Positions 1-4,712 are shown, counted from the first letter of the stretch. The stretch: DNA of 13,410 nucleotides from Parcubacteria group bacterium (GCA_016204035.1 JACQLN010000030.1:1-13410), one strand, 5' to 3'. Program-made: numbers and translations. The notes: generated by a model from the sequence alone, not told the origin.

Positions 1-25
1 ATCGGCGCGAATTTTCCCGAAGCGA

Positions 26-72
26 GGGTGCGGCGGAATTCCTCCCCCCAACCCCCTCCTTCCGCCGCACCC
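26..72. repeat. 13-bp inverted repeat, core of a nested hairpin
   Basis: Arms GGGTGCGGCGGAA (26-38) and TTCCGCCGCACCC (60-72) are perfectly complementary around a 21-nt pyrimidine-rich loop. Flanking pairs CCC/GGG (16-18/84-86), AATT/AATT and CGCG/CGCG extend an imperfect outer stem to about 6-96. No T-run follows, so it is not an obvious intrinsic terminator. Confidence 0.7.
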
Positions 73-150
73 GAGCGGATTTTGGGAATTGTCGCGAAAT
101 TGCGTCAGCAATTTCGCTCAAAATGGGTTCGCGCTAAATTCAGAATACGC

Positions 151-334
151 GACTGAGCAGAGCGAAGGAGGGATACAGCACGACAATTTATTGTCGTGCG
201 TGGGGAATCGAAAGCCGGAGCAATGCGCCGCCAGCAGGCGGCGCTGCGAGGCGGGGTCGCGGAAACGCCGAGCGACGGCGAGGTGTTATCCGTGACCGAT
301 TCCCAGCAGCCCGACTGAGCGAAGGCGAAGGAGG
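151..334 (+). repeat. short direct repeat pair (151-171 and 313-334)
   Basis: Both copies begin GACTGAGC and end GCGAAGGAGG, with AGA in the first and GAAG in the second between these blocks. A related TACTGAGCAGAG follows at 336-347. The copies bracket the 203-304 hairpin, so they may mark the ends of a repeat unit. Function unknown. Confidence 0.55.
202..304. repeat. inverted-repeat-bounded structured element, copy A
   Basis: The outer arms are GGGAATCG (203-210) and CGATTCCC (297-304). Inside is a perfect 8-bp GC hairpin (225-232/237-244) and an alternative CGCCG/CGGCG pairing further right. The left end, GGGGAATCGAA (202-212), is identical to the left end of the element at 929 and is the reverse complement of the tRNA-Gly T-loop/T-stem segment in this window. 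Family membership is inferred from ends and architecture, not from the interior sequence. Confidence 0.45.
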
Positions 335-460
335 TACTGAGCAGAGTACTGCGAATGTAGGAAGTTATTTTGACGAGTTCGCCCTGACAGCGAGGAAAGA
401 TAAATAAAAAAACCCGCATCTTTATAAAAAGAATTGGGATAAAAAATATATCCAGAAAGA

Positions 461-565
461 CTATTTATGTTTAGAACCCCGTAAACCAATCCAGCCAAAT
501 ATTAAAACTAAGGTAAGGATTCCTAATAGAAACAAATTAAGAGGTGTAAATAGTTGTTCTAACAT
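461..565 (-). CDS. 34-residue single-pass membrane microprotein
   Basis: A 34-codon frame starts with ATG at 565 and ends with TAG at 461-463. It begins MLEQLFTPLNLFLLGIL; about 20 hydrophobic residues (roughly 9-29, rich in L, I, G) form one membrane span, followed by a short basic tail (R, K, H, K). It begins 10 nt after the stop of the 60-residue membrane protein on the same strand, so the two are probably co-transcribed from the promoter at 768-796. I see no strong ribosome binding site and do not recognise a family. The clean TM-plus-basic-tail layout and operon position argue for a real gene; its shortness argues for caution. Confidence 0.5.
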   Translation of the reverse strand: MLEQLFTPLNLFLLGILTLVLIFGWIGLRGSKHK

Positions 566-575
566 TTTCTTGAAA

Positions 576-758
576 TTATTTTGTTAAAAAGACCGCGTAT
601 ATGTAAGCCGAAAAAGCAATTACTAAACCGATAACCAAAGATAGGTAGTTGAAAACTTCCGAACGCACCATGAAACCAAAAACAAGAGACCCCATAGCAA
701 TATTGCCTAAATCAGCAAGCTTTTCAGCTAAGACCTCTCTTTGCTTTTGATTAAGCAT
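576..758 (-). CDS. small two-span membrane protein, uncharacterised
   Basis: This 60-residue protein has an amphipathic, charged start (MLNQKQREVLAEKLADLGN), then two hydrophobic segments at about 19-32 and 38-57, so it should sit in the membrane with two spans. The layout resembles small uncharacterised proteins of the DUF6722 kind, but I base that on memory of the pattern only. The ATG lies 9 nt downstream of a TAAGAT -10 box with a TTGACT -35 at 17-bp spacing, so the mRNA is likely leaderless or nearly so; no Shine-Dalgarno is visible. It is divergent from tRNA-Gly and followed closely by a 34-residue membrane microprotein. Confidence 0.7.
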   Translation of the reverse strand: MLNQKQREVLAEKLADLGNIAMGSLVFGFMVRSEVFNYLSLVIGLVIAFSAYIYAVFLTK

Positions 759-767
759 TATAATAAA

Positions 768-796
768 ATCTTACTTGGTTATAACGTAAGAGTCAA
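768..796 (-). promoter_or_regulatory. sigma70-type promoter for the small membrane protein operon
   Basis: On the minus strand TTGACT (791-796) is followed after 17 bp by TAAGAT (768-773). The predicted transcription start falls at about 760-762, essentially at the ATG at 758. It lies between the divergent tRNA-Gly and the membrane gene. Confidence 0.6.
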
Positions 797-798
797 TC

Positions 799-869
799 GC
801 GGGTATCGTATAATGGTATTACCTTAGCTTTCCAAGCTAATGACAGGGGTTCGATTCCCCTTACCCGCT
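799..869 (+). tRNA. tRNA-Gly(UCC)
   Basis: The 71-nt cloverleaf has a perfect 7-bp acceptor stem (GCGGGTA/TACCCGC), a 3-bp D stem with a GG-containing loop, an anticodon stem TTAGC/GCTAA with loop TTTCCAA (anticodon TCC at 831-833), and a T arm AGGGG-TTCGATT-CCCCT. The discriminator is T, as usual for bacterial tRNA-Gly. It decodes GGA and, by wobble, GGG. The CCA end is not encoded (the next bases are CTT), although a displaced copy of this 3' end at 1041-1060 does carry CCA. A strong terminator follows at once. Confidence 0.97.
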
Positions 870-870
870 C
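853..870 (+). repeat. att-like direct repeat, copy within tRNA-Gly 3' end
   Basis: The 18 bases GATTCCCCTTACCCGCTC, covering the 3' half of the T arm and the 3' acceptor strand of the tRNA, recur exactly at 1041-1058, 188 bp downstream. A direct repeat of a tRNA 3' end is the usual footprint of site-specific integration. Confidence 0.8.
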
Positions 871-872
871 TT

Positions 873-914
873 AAAACCAAAATGCCCCAGTCAAAACTGG
901 GGTATTTTGGTTTT
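873..914 (+). terminator. intrinsic terminator of tRNA-Gly
   Basis: A 19-bp stem (873-891/896-914) with one G-T wobble and loop CAAA. The distal arm ends TTTT on the plus strand and the proximal arm begins AAAA, so it could work in both directions. Confidence 0.85.
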
Positions 915-928
915 ATATAGTTTGTATT

Positions 929-1048
929 GGGGAATCGAAGGGTATGCCAAAGACGCAAACTGCTTTGCGTCTTTGGCAACCCGGGCTTCGGAGGAGAAAA
1001 TTTTTATGCGCTTAAGCGCGGAAAATTTTCGGGGGAGAAGGATTCCCC
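929..1048. repeat. three-way-junction-like palindromic element, copy B
   Basis: The outer arms GGGGAATC (929-936) and GATTCCCC (1041-1048) enclose two hairpins. The first is a perfect 14-bp stem 946-959/964-977 (loop CTGC), extended by GGT/ACC and CGAAG/CTTCG pairings (936-943 with 979-990). The second is GAAAATTTT/AAAATTTTC (996-1004/1022-1030) around the palindrome GCGCTTAAGCGC (1008-1019). No credible reading frame uses this stretch. The right outer arm is part of the displaced tRNA-Gly 3' fragment, and the left end is an inverted copy of the same T-arm sequence. It may be a structured RNA or a non-autonomous mobile unit. Confidence 0.6.
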
Positions 1049-1060
1049 TTACCCGCTCCA
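1041..1060 (+). pseudogene. displaced tRNA-Gly 3' fragment with encoded CCA
   Basis: The fragment repeats the tRNA-Gly 3' T-stem strand, acceptor strand and discriminator T exactly (1041-1057) and then reads CCA (1058-1060). The intact tRNA gene lacks CCA. The simplest reading is that this was the original 3' end, displaced 188 bp by an insertion that supplied a new 3' end to the tRNA. Confidence 0.6.
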
Positions 1061-1065
1061 GAATC

Positions 1066-1097
1066 AAAACAGTCTCAATATATATTGAGACTGTTTT
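1066..1097. terminator. perfect 32-bp palindrome with A/T tails, bidirectional terminator
   Basis: The arms AAAACAGTCTCAATAT and ATATTGAGACTGTTTT are exact reverse complements, with two further T bases on the plus strand. As RNA it is a long hairpin followed by a U-run in either direction. It insulates the tRNA/repeat region from the gene at 1114, and overlaps the region where that gene's -35 would lie. Confidence 0.7.
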
Positions 1098-1101
1098 TTG
1101 G

Positions 1102-1107
1102 TAGAAT
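1102..1107 (+). promoter_or_regulatory. putative -10 box, leaderless start at 1114
   Basis: TAGAAT ends 6 nt before the ATG at 1114. There is no good -35 at 16-18 bp: that position falls in the AT core of the palindrome at 1066-1097. TTGAGA at 1085-1090 is only 11 bp away. Supported mainly by the same -10/ATG spacing seen at five other genes here. Confidence 0.35.
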
Positions 1108-1113
1108 AAGATT

Positions 1114-1668
1114 ATGAAAAAACGCGGAAATAACTTAATGAAAGATTTGGCGATTATTGCCTTCAGCGTAATAATAGCGGTTTTAATTGTTAAAACGGGT
1201 GCGTTAAAAGCTATTCTTATTTCCACCCAAGAAATGAGGTTTGTTGGAAGTTTTGTGGCCGGAATGTTTTTTGTTTCTATTTTTAGCGCTGCTCCGGCTA
1301 CCGTAGTGCTGGCGGAAATTGCCCAATCTAATTCGGTATTTTGGGTGGCATTTTTCGGCGGCATTGGAGCTTTAGTCGGAGATTTAATCATTTTTCGTTT
1401 TATAAAAGACCGGCTGGCTGAAGATTTTTTACAGCTTATCAAAAAAACAAAGTCTGAGCGATTGGTGTCAATTTTTAGGTTAAAACTTTTTAAGTGGCTG
1501 GTTCCTTTCTTTGGAGCGTTGATTGTCGCTTCGCCGCTTCCCGATGAACTCGGTCTTGCGATGATGGGACTTTCAAAAATGAAAACCTCGTTATTTATAC
1601 CGCTTTCATTTTTCCTCAACTCTTTGGGTATTTTAATAATAGGGATAATAGCCAAAGCCGCTTTTTAA
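1114..1668 (+). CDS. polytopic membrane protein, DedA/VTT-like
   Basis: This 184-residue protein has hydrophobic segments at about 10-31, 42-62, 72-95, 126-141 and 158-181. A basic amphipathic stretch (FRFIKDRLAEDFLQLIKKTK) lies in the middle, and a SPLPDELGLAMMGLSK motif precedes the last span. The glycine/proline/acid motif between spans resembles the re-entrant-loop region of DedA/VTT (SNARE-associated) proteins, which move lipids between membrane leaflets; this similarity is remote and from memory. The ATG at 1114 has no Shine-Dalgarno but is 6 nt after a TAGAAT box; an in-frame ATG at 1138 is the alternative. It is a lone gene between a palindromic terminator and a GC-rich bidirectional terminator. 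Confidence 0.75.
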   Translation: MKKRGNNLMKDLAIIAFSVIIAVLIVKTGALKAILISTQEMRFVGSFVAGMFFVSIFSAAPATVVLAEIAQSNSVFWVAFFGGIGALVGDLIIFRFIKDRLAEDFLQLIKKTKSERLVSIFRLKLFKWLVPFFGALIVASPLPDELGLAMMGLSKMKTSLFIPLSFFLNSLGILIIGIIAKAAF

Positions 1669-1708
1669 GAAATGGCGAGTAACAAAGTGTTGAGCCGTTA
1701 ATAAAACC

Positions 1709-1744
1709 AAGACCCGCCCTCGACGTAAAGTCGGGGCGGGTCTT
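1709..1744. terminator. bidirectional terminator between convergent genes
   Basis: The arms AAGACCCGCCC (1709-1719) and GGGCGGGTCTT (1734-1744) are perfect and extend through a bulged T to CGAC/GTCG with loop GTAAA. TTTT at 1742-1745 ends the plus-strand arm, and AAAACCAA on the other side serves the minus-strand hup transcript. Confidence 0.88.
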
Positions 1745-1760
1745 TTAGTATAAAAACAAT

Positions 1761-2033
1761 CTATTTGACCGCTTCCTTTAAGGTCTTGCCGGCACGGAAT
1801 TTAGGGGCTTTTTTAGCCGCTATCTTAATCTTCTCGCCGGTGCGAGGGTTGATGCCTTCACGGGCCTTTCTATCAGAAACTCTAAAAACACCGAATCCCG
1901 AAATATTAACGCTATCACCCTTAATCATTGTCTGGGTGATAGTATCAAAAACGGCATCCACCATCTCGGCGGATTCCGATTTGGCCTTGCCGGTTTTGGC
2001 GGCTATGGCCGCTACGAATTGATTTTTTGTCAT
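1761..2033 (-). CDS. hup: DNA-binding protein HU
   Basis: HU-family nucleoid protein; homodimers bend and compact DNA. From ATG 2033 it is 90 residues, the normal family length, and begins MTKNQFVAAIAAKTG as HU proteins do (helices 1-2). It has the GFGVF turn near residues 47-51, and the DNA-binding beta arm with the conserved R-x-G-x-NP-x-TG tip (residues 56-66) and a lysine-rich return strand ending KAPKFRAGKTLKEAVK. An upstream in-frame TTG at 2048 would add five residues and is less likely. No clear ribosome binding site precedes the ATG. It follows the dipeptidase gene but has its own promoter at 2100-2128 and ends at the terminator at 1709-1744. Confidence 0.95.
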   Translation of the reverse strand: MTKNQFVAAIAAKTGKAKSESAEMVDAVFDTITQTMIKGDSVNISGFGVFRVSDRKAREGINPRTGEKIKIAAKKAPKFRAGKTLKEAVK

Positions 2034-2099
2034 GATTTTATCAAGCAATTACTGCGCTTTTACTCGACCTTTGCAAAAAGTCGCATCTTTACTACCTCT

Positions 2100-2128
2100 A
2101 TGATACCTGACCTTCGGTTTTTCCGCAA
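2100..2128 (-). promoter_or_regulatory. promoter for hup
   Basis: On the minus strand TTGCGG (2123-2128) and TATCAT (2100-2105) are separated by 17 bp. The expected start near 2093 gives a leader of about 60 nt, containing an AGAGG site followed by an 8-codon frame (2060-2086, ATG to TAA) before the hup ATG. Confidence 0.5.
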
Positions 2129-2153
2129 TAAACCTCGTTTTTGATGTGGAAAA

Positions 2154-2870
2154 CTACAAGCTGCCGTAAATAGCGGATTGTTTGCCATGGAACGCGGCCC
2201 AGTATTGATCACCGTAAGAATAATGCCACCATTCCGAAGCCAAATTAACAAAACCTTCGTTTTCCATCACATCTAAAAGAAATTTGCGGTTGGCCATTTG
2301 TGTGGGCGTAATTTTATCACTAAACGTTTCAACTCTATCGTCCAAAGCGTCTATTTTGGTGCCCATATCAAGTTCGTTACCCAACTCATCCGCCAAAGTT
2401 AAATCAACCGCCCCTCCGGTGGAGTGGGGCGGAACGCCAAAATCAGGGTCGGCTACGAACCGCCGGGCCCGTGTTTTTATTTCTTCCTCGGAAAGTCGGT
2501 TGTTTTCTAATCTGACCTCACCGCAAACCTGCTGGAATAGTTTTTTCTGCAAAGAGATTGGCCTGTAAGCATCGGTAATTTTGAAAAAATATTTTTTATT
2601 AATCTTACCAGAAATTTTAAGCAGTTTCTTAACCGCGCTTCGCCGCAAAAGCATTTCCGGAATATCTTTTTTATCCCAGACGGGCGATAAAAATATCTTT
2701 TGGCGGTTGGAAATAAAAAATTTTTCTATGCCAACCAGTTCTTCGCCGCAATCTTTGGTTGGAATTTTCCGACGCAAAGATAACGGCACGTAAACGCTCC
2801 GCCGTCTTTCTATTGGTGTCTTGGCAAAATCATTTAAGTTTTTAGCTATTTCCATATTAAAATTAAACAT
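2154..2870 (-). CDS. D-Ala-D-Ala dipeptidase, VanX/DdpX type (peptidase M15D)
   Basis: Zinc dipeptidase expected to cleave D-alanyl-D-alanine in the cytoplasm; no signal peptide is visible. Counting from ATG 2870 (238 residues), the VanX active-site set is present with family spacing: the DAYRP arginine at R103, zinc ligands H149 and D156 in PPHSTGGAVDLTL, catalytic E213 and zinc ligand H216 in SEWWH. VanX itself has R71, H116, D123, E181, H184. The ~200-residue family core is preceded by ~35 extra residues. I reject the longer frame from 2966 because it runs through a hairpin and into the upstream gene; ATG 2855 (MEIAKN) is also possible. No VanH/VanA ligase lies nearby, so a role in peptidoglycan D-Ala recycling is more likely than glycopeptide resistance. 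It is co-transcribed behind the 510-residue orphan. Confidence 0.88.
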   Translation of the reverse strand: MFNFNMEIAKNLNDFAKTPIERRRSVYVPLSLRRKIPTKDCGEELVGIEKFFISNRQKIFLSPVWDKKDIPEMLLRRSAVKKLLKISGKINKKYFFKITDAYRPISLQKKLFQQVCGEVRLENNRLSEEEIKTRARRFVADPDFGVPPHSTGGAVDLTLADELGNELDMGTKIDALDDRVETFSDKITPTQMANRKFLLDVMENEGFVNLASEWWHYSYGDQYWAAFHGKQSAIYGSL

Positions 2871-2872
2871 TA

Positions 2873-2906
2873 TATCGGGCGCGCCGCCGAAACGGCGCGC
2901 CCGATA
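2873..2906 (-). other. 14-bp intercistronic hairpin abutting both genes
   Basis: The arms TATCGGGCGCGCCG (2873-2886) and CGGCGCGCCCGATA (2893-2906) pair perfectly around a 6-nt loop. It fills the 37-nt gap between the stop of the 510-residue gene (2908) and the dipeptidase ATG (2870). No T-run follows on the minus strand (TATAATG comes next), so it looks like an RNA-stability, processing or translation-tuning element rather than a terminator. Confidence 0.65.
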
Positions 2907-2907
2907 G

Positions 2908-4440
2908 TTACTGAAGTTCCTCTTGGTAAATTTCCGCTCCTTCAATGATACTTCTTTCCCAAACACCGGAGGGATCTAATAAAACAACCCACCAGTAGTA
3001 AGGGCGGAAATTCCAGTAATGCAAACTCTTAGCCACCTGAATCAGTTCAACCACTTTGCGGAGTTTTCTGGCCAGAACCATGGTTTCTAAACACTTAACT
3101 TCGGCGGTGATTATATCCAGATCCACCACCCGGCTTCTGGCCGAATTGGCAGCCGCCCTACCTTTGAGAAATAGTAAACGACCAACCGTCTCCTTATCAA
3201 GACAACCGTCTGATACCAAAAAACCGTAAAGAGAATCACCGCGCGCCGCTTTCATGGATTCAAGCATTTCCTGGGAACGATCAGCCGCGTTTCTCCATTC
3301 TCTGGCAAATTCCAAACCAGAAATAATCTCCGCTCCAAAATATCGCCTAAGATATTCCGGCAAACGAAACTTGATGTTTGTATTTGCCAATCTGTCCAAA
3401 GCCGAAAAACGCACCCGCCAAACCCGATGGCAATTAAAGACGTGACCAATACTTTTAAGATCTTTCAAAAACTGAGCCGAGGCGCTGCTGTAAACCGAAC
3501 CGTGGTCGGGCATAACGGTGGGGCGCCTTGTAAGTATCTCAATAAGAAGCGGGATGGCTTTGGGTATAACGACCACACCGGCCTCATCCAACTTCTCTCC
3601 GTCCGGAAGAAAAGCTGTTTTGCGAACCCAGTCGTACTGGCTCCATTTATCTTTTTCCACAAAAAAGTAAGGTAATTCGCCTTTACTAACATCTAACATC
3701 GCCATACCGATATTGGCCGCCGCACGATTATACAACTCCGCCACCCGAACATAATCTTTACGGAAAATGGCGAGTAAACCCTCGGCGGGTTTGAATAACT
3801 TAGAGAAGTTGTCAAAACTGGTGGTCACTTCAACTCCGGAATCTTCTCCTGCATCAATAAAATGTCTTAGGGCGCTTTCCCATAACCGCCCCATAGAAAC
3901 ATCTAAAGAAGATTTTGGAGGAATATATCTGGTTATTCCAAAAAGATGGTTCCATTTACCTACGTCTATTGGAAAATCAATTATGGTCTCTTTTAGATTT
4001 TGGTGAACAATACCTCTTAAGTGTTTAAAACGGCTTTGCAGCTCGTCAAAACCAACACCTTGAATAATCCTCTCGCCGTTAGGCACAACCACGCCGAAAG
4101 TGTCGGCAGAGAAAAAATCCTCCGAAACTTTTTCCAGGCCAACACCCAAACCCTGCGCCAACCTTTTTAAGCTAACATAGGGCTCAACCTCATCTTGACC
4201 CACCAAAACCCTTCCCAGAAAAAGCGAGGTCTTCATAGAACTGGACCAGAAAGACTTTTGTCCGTTAGGCAAGGCATACTCTCTTAGCACGCTAGGACCT
4301 ACCACCGGAACAACCGAGCGGCTAAACTGATCCACACTATGAATTTCGTGGACAACTCCAATGCCTCGGGACTGGAGAGCTTTTAATTTGAGCGGCGCAT
4401 CCCACCATAAGGCCTGATCTCCGGAAAGCAGTGTTTCCAT
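2908..4440 (-). CDS. unrecognised 510-residue cytoplasmic protein
   Basis: I do not recognise a family. The ATG at 4440 is chosen because AAAGGAG lies 6 nt upstream, the clearest Shine-Dalgarno of the window; a GTG at 4476 would add 12 residues. The protein starts METLLSGDQALWWDAPLKLK and has no signal peptide or convincing membrane span. It is mixed alpha/beta in look, rich in aromatics, with a tryptophan/tyrosine cluster near the C-terminus (SLHYWNFRPYYWWVVLLDPSG) and conserved-looking segments FGVVVPNGERIIQG, AGVVVIPKAIPLLIEILTRRP and VMPDHGSVYSS. It is the first main gene of a unit with a strong promoter, a 217-nt structured leader, and a D-Ala-D-Ala dipeptidase downstream. The neighbour hints at cell-wall metabolism, but that is inference only. 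Confidence 0.8.
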   Translation of the reverse strand: METLLSGDQALWWDAPLKLKALQSRGIGVVHEIHSVDQFSRSVVPVVGPSVLREYALPNGQKSFWSSSMKTSLFLGRVLVGQDEVEPYVSLKRLAQGLGVGLEKVSEDFFSADTFGVVVPNGERIIQGVGFDELQSRFKHLRGIVHQNLKETIIDFPIDVGKWNHLFGITRYIPPKSSLDVSMGRLWESALRHFIDAGEDSGVEVTTSFDNFSKLFKPAEGLLAIFRKDYVRVAELYNRAAANIGMAMLDVSKGELPYFFVEKDKWSQYDWVRKTAFLPDGEKLDEAGVVVIPKAIPLLIEILTRRPTVMPDHGSVYSSASAQFLKDLKSIGHVFNCHRVWRVRFSALDRLANTNIKFRLPEYLRRYFGAEIISGLEFAREWRNAADRSQEMLESMKAARGDSLYGFLVSDGCLDKETVGRLLFLKGRAAANSARSRVVDLDIITAEVKCLETMVLARKLRKVVELIQVAKSLHYWNFRPYYWWVVLLDPSGVWERSIIEGAEIYQEELQ

Positions 4441-4446
4441 CTCGTT

Positions 4447-4453
4447 CTCCTTT
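4447..4453 (-). promoter_or_regulatory. strong Shine-Dalgarno deciding the start of the 510-residue gene
   Basis: AAAGGAG on the minus strand sits 6 nt before ATG 4440. It stands out because the other major genes here have no comparable site. Confidence 0.75.
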
Positions 4454-4510
4454 GGTTTCACCGCTGGTTTAGCCACTTGGAACTTCAGTTTTTAAGGAAC
4501 ACCGGAAGAG

Positions 4511-4546
4511 AAAAAAGAACCTCTTCCGAGAAAGAGGTTCTTTTTT
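4511..4546. terminator. intrinsic terminator inside the leader
   Basis: A perfect 15-bp stem AAAAAAGAACCTCTT (4511-4525) with AAGAGGTTCTTTTTT (4532-4546), loop of 6. The minus-strand RNA ends in UUUUUU. It is about 110 nt after the promoter and 70 nt before the ORF it precedes, so it is placed to stop transcription early. Confidence 0.8.
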
Positions 4547-4565
4547 GTGAGAATTTAATAAAGTA

Positions 4566-4655
4566 TTAAATCAAAAGCCAGCCCCTTGCTCGAGAGAGGT
4601 TCTTATTCCTCCAATAATGGGAGGCGCTTACTAACTTAAAGGGATTGGATTGCAT
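4566..4655 (-). CDS. 29-residue leader-peptide candidate
   Basis: A 29-codon frame opens with ATG 4655, 8 nt after a consensus TATAAT, so the ATG would be at or next to the mRNA 5' end. It begins MQSNPFKLVSASHYWRNKN and ends RGWLLI, with stop TAA at 4566-4568, 20 nt before the terminator stem. The first copy of the attenuator sequence (4591-4604) lies inside it, encoding KNLSR, so a translating ribosome would mask that copy. It has no homology that I recognise and no run of a single regulatory codon (two Trp, five Ser). Its placement suggests a leader peptide; chance is not excluded. Confidence 0.35.
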   Translation of the reverse strand: MQSNPFKLVSASHYWRNKNLSRARGWLLI

Positions 4656-4663
4656 TTGTTTTG

Positions 4664-4692
4664 ATTATAATCTTATGCTGAACGACAGTCAA
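4664..4692 (-). promoter_or_regulatory. near-consensus sigma70 promoter
   Basis: On the minus strand TTGACT (4687-4692), a 17-bp spacer and a perfect TATAAT (4664-4669). It is the best promoter in the window and drives the leader, the 510-residue gene and the dipeptidase gene. Confidence 0.85.
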
Positions 4693-4712
4693 GCCCCGCA
4701 TTAACGGGCGCA

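Larger units (their letters stand above)
1..460. other. gene-free, hairpin-dense region
   Basis: I see no credible gene here; the open frames run through palindromes and have no recognisable products. The stretch holds consecutive inverted repeats: an imperfect nested hairpin at 6-96 whose core arms are 26-38 and 60-72; a 10-bp stem at 94-103/108-117 (GCGAAATTGC, loop GTCA); a 9-bp stem at 178-186/191-199; an 8-bp stem 203-210/297-304 that encloses a GC-rich 8-bp hairpin at 225-232/237-244 (loop AGCA); and a small one at 334-338/345-349. Two near-identical 21-22-bp direct copies start at 151 and 313. GC content is above that of the AT-rich stretch 400-560. It may be a structured RNA or a cluster of small palindromic repeats; the sequence alone does not decide. 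Confidence 0.6.
4441..4657 (-). promoter_or_regulatory. structured 5' leader with competing hairpins (attenuator-like)
   Basis: The leader lies between the promoter at 4664-4692 and the 510-residue gene. In RNA order it has a hairpin CCTCC/GGAGG (4620-4624/4608-4612), a first copy of AAGAACCTCT ending CTCG (4604-4591), an AT stem TTTAATA/TATTAAA, then an intrinsic terminator whose 5' arm repeats that same AAGAACCTCT. The terminator 3' arm can pair with its own 5' arm, with the upstream copy, or as CGGAAGAG with the downstream CTCTTCCG (4521-4528 with 4503-4510). Mutually exclusive pairings around a terminator are the hallmark of attenuators and riboswitches. I see no T-box motif and cannot assign a ligand. 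Confidence 0.5.

Noticed and set aside
1..360. CRISPR array
   Set aside because: Repeats are too few, unequal and irregularly spaced, and no cas genes are nearby.
89..498. Several 60-100-codon frames at 89-295 (+), 105-419 (-) and 286-498 (-)
   Set aside because: They are made of palindromes and repeats; products are R/S/C-rich without hydrophobic core or motif, and the frames overlap one another.
756..785. Plus-strand promoter for tRNA-Gly
   Set aside because: TATAAC at 780-785 is plausible as a -10, but no acceptable -35 is found at 16-18 bp; not reported as a feature.
891..1655. 254-codon open frame on the minus strand
   Set aside because: It is antisense to the membrane protein at 1114-1668, low-complexity (K/I/A/S-rich) and runs through two hairpins; no family pattern.
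2284..2568. Plus-strand frames inside the dipeptidase, RNase Y, tig and hppA genes
   Set aside because: They are opposite-strand shadows of well-supported genes and show no family motif or start signal.
2871..2966. Longer start for the dipeptidase at 2966
   Set aside because: It overlaps the end of the 510-residue gene and reads through the intercistronic hairpin; the added 32 residues show no family likeness.
4441..4657. T-box or known riboswitch in the leader
   Set aside because: No T-box TGGNACCGCG-like element and no recognised aptamer core; kept only as an unnamed attenuator-like leader.
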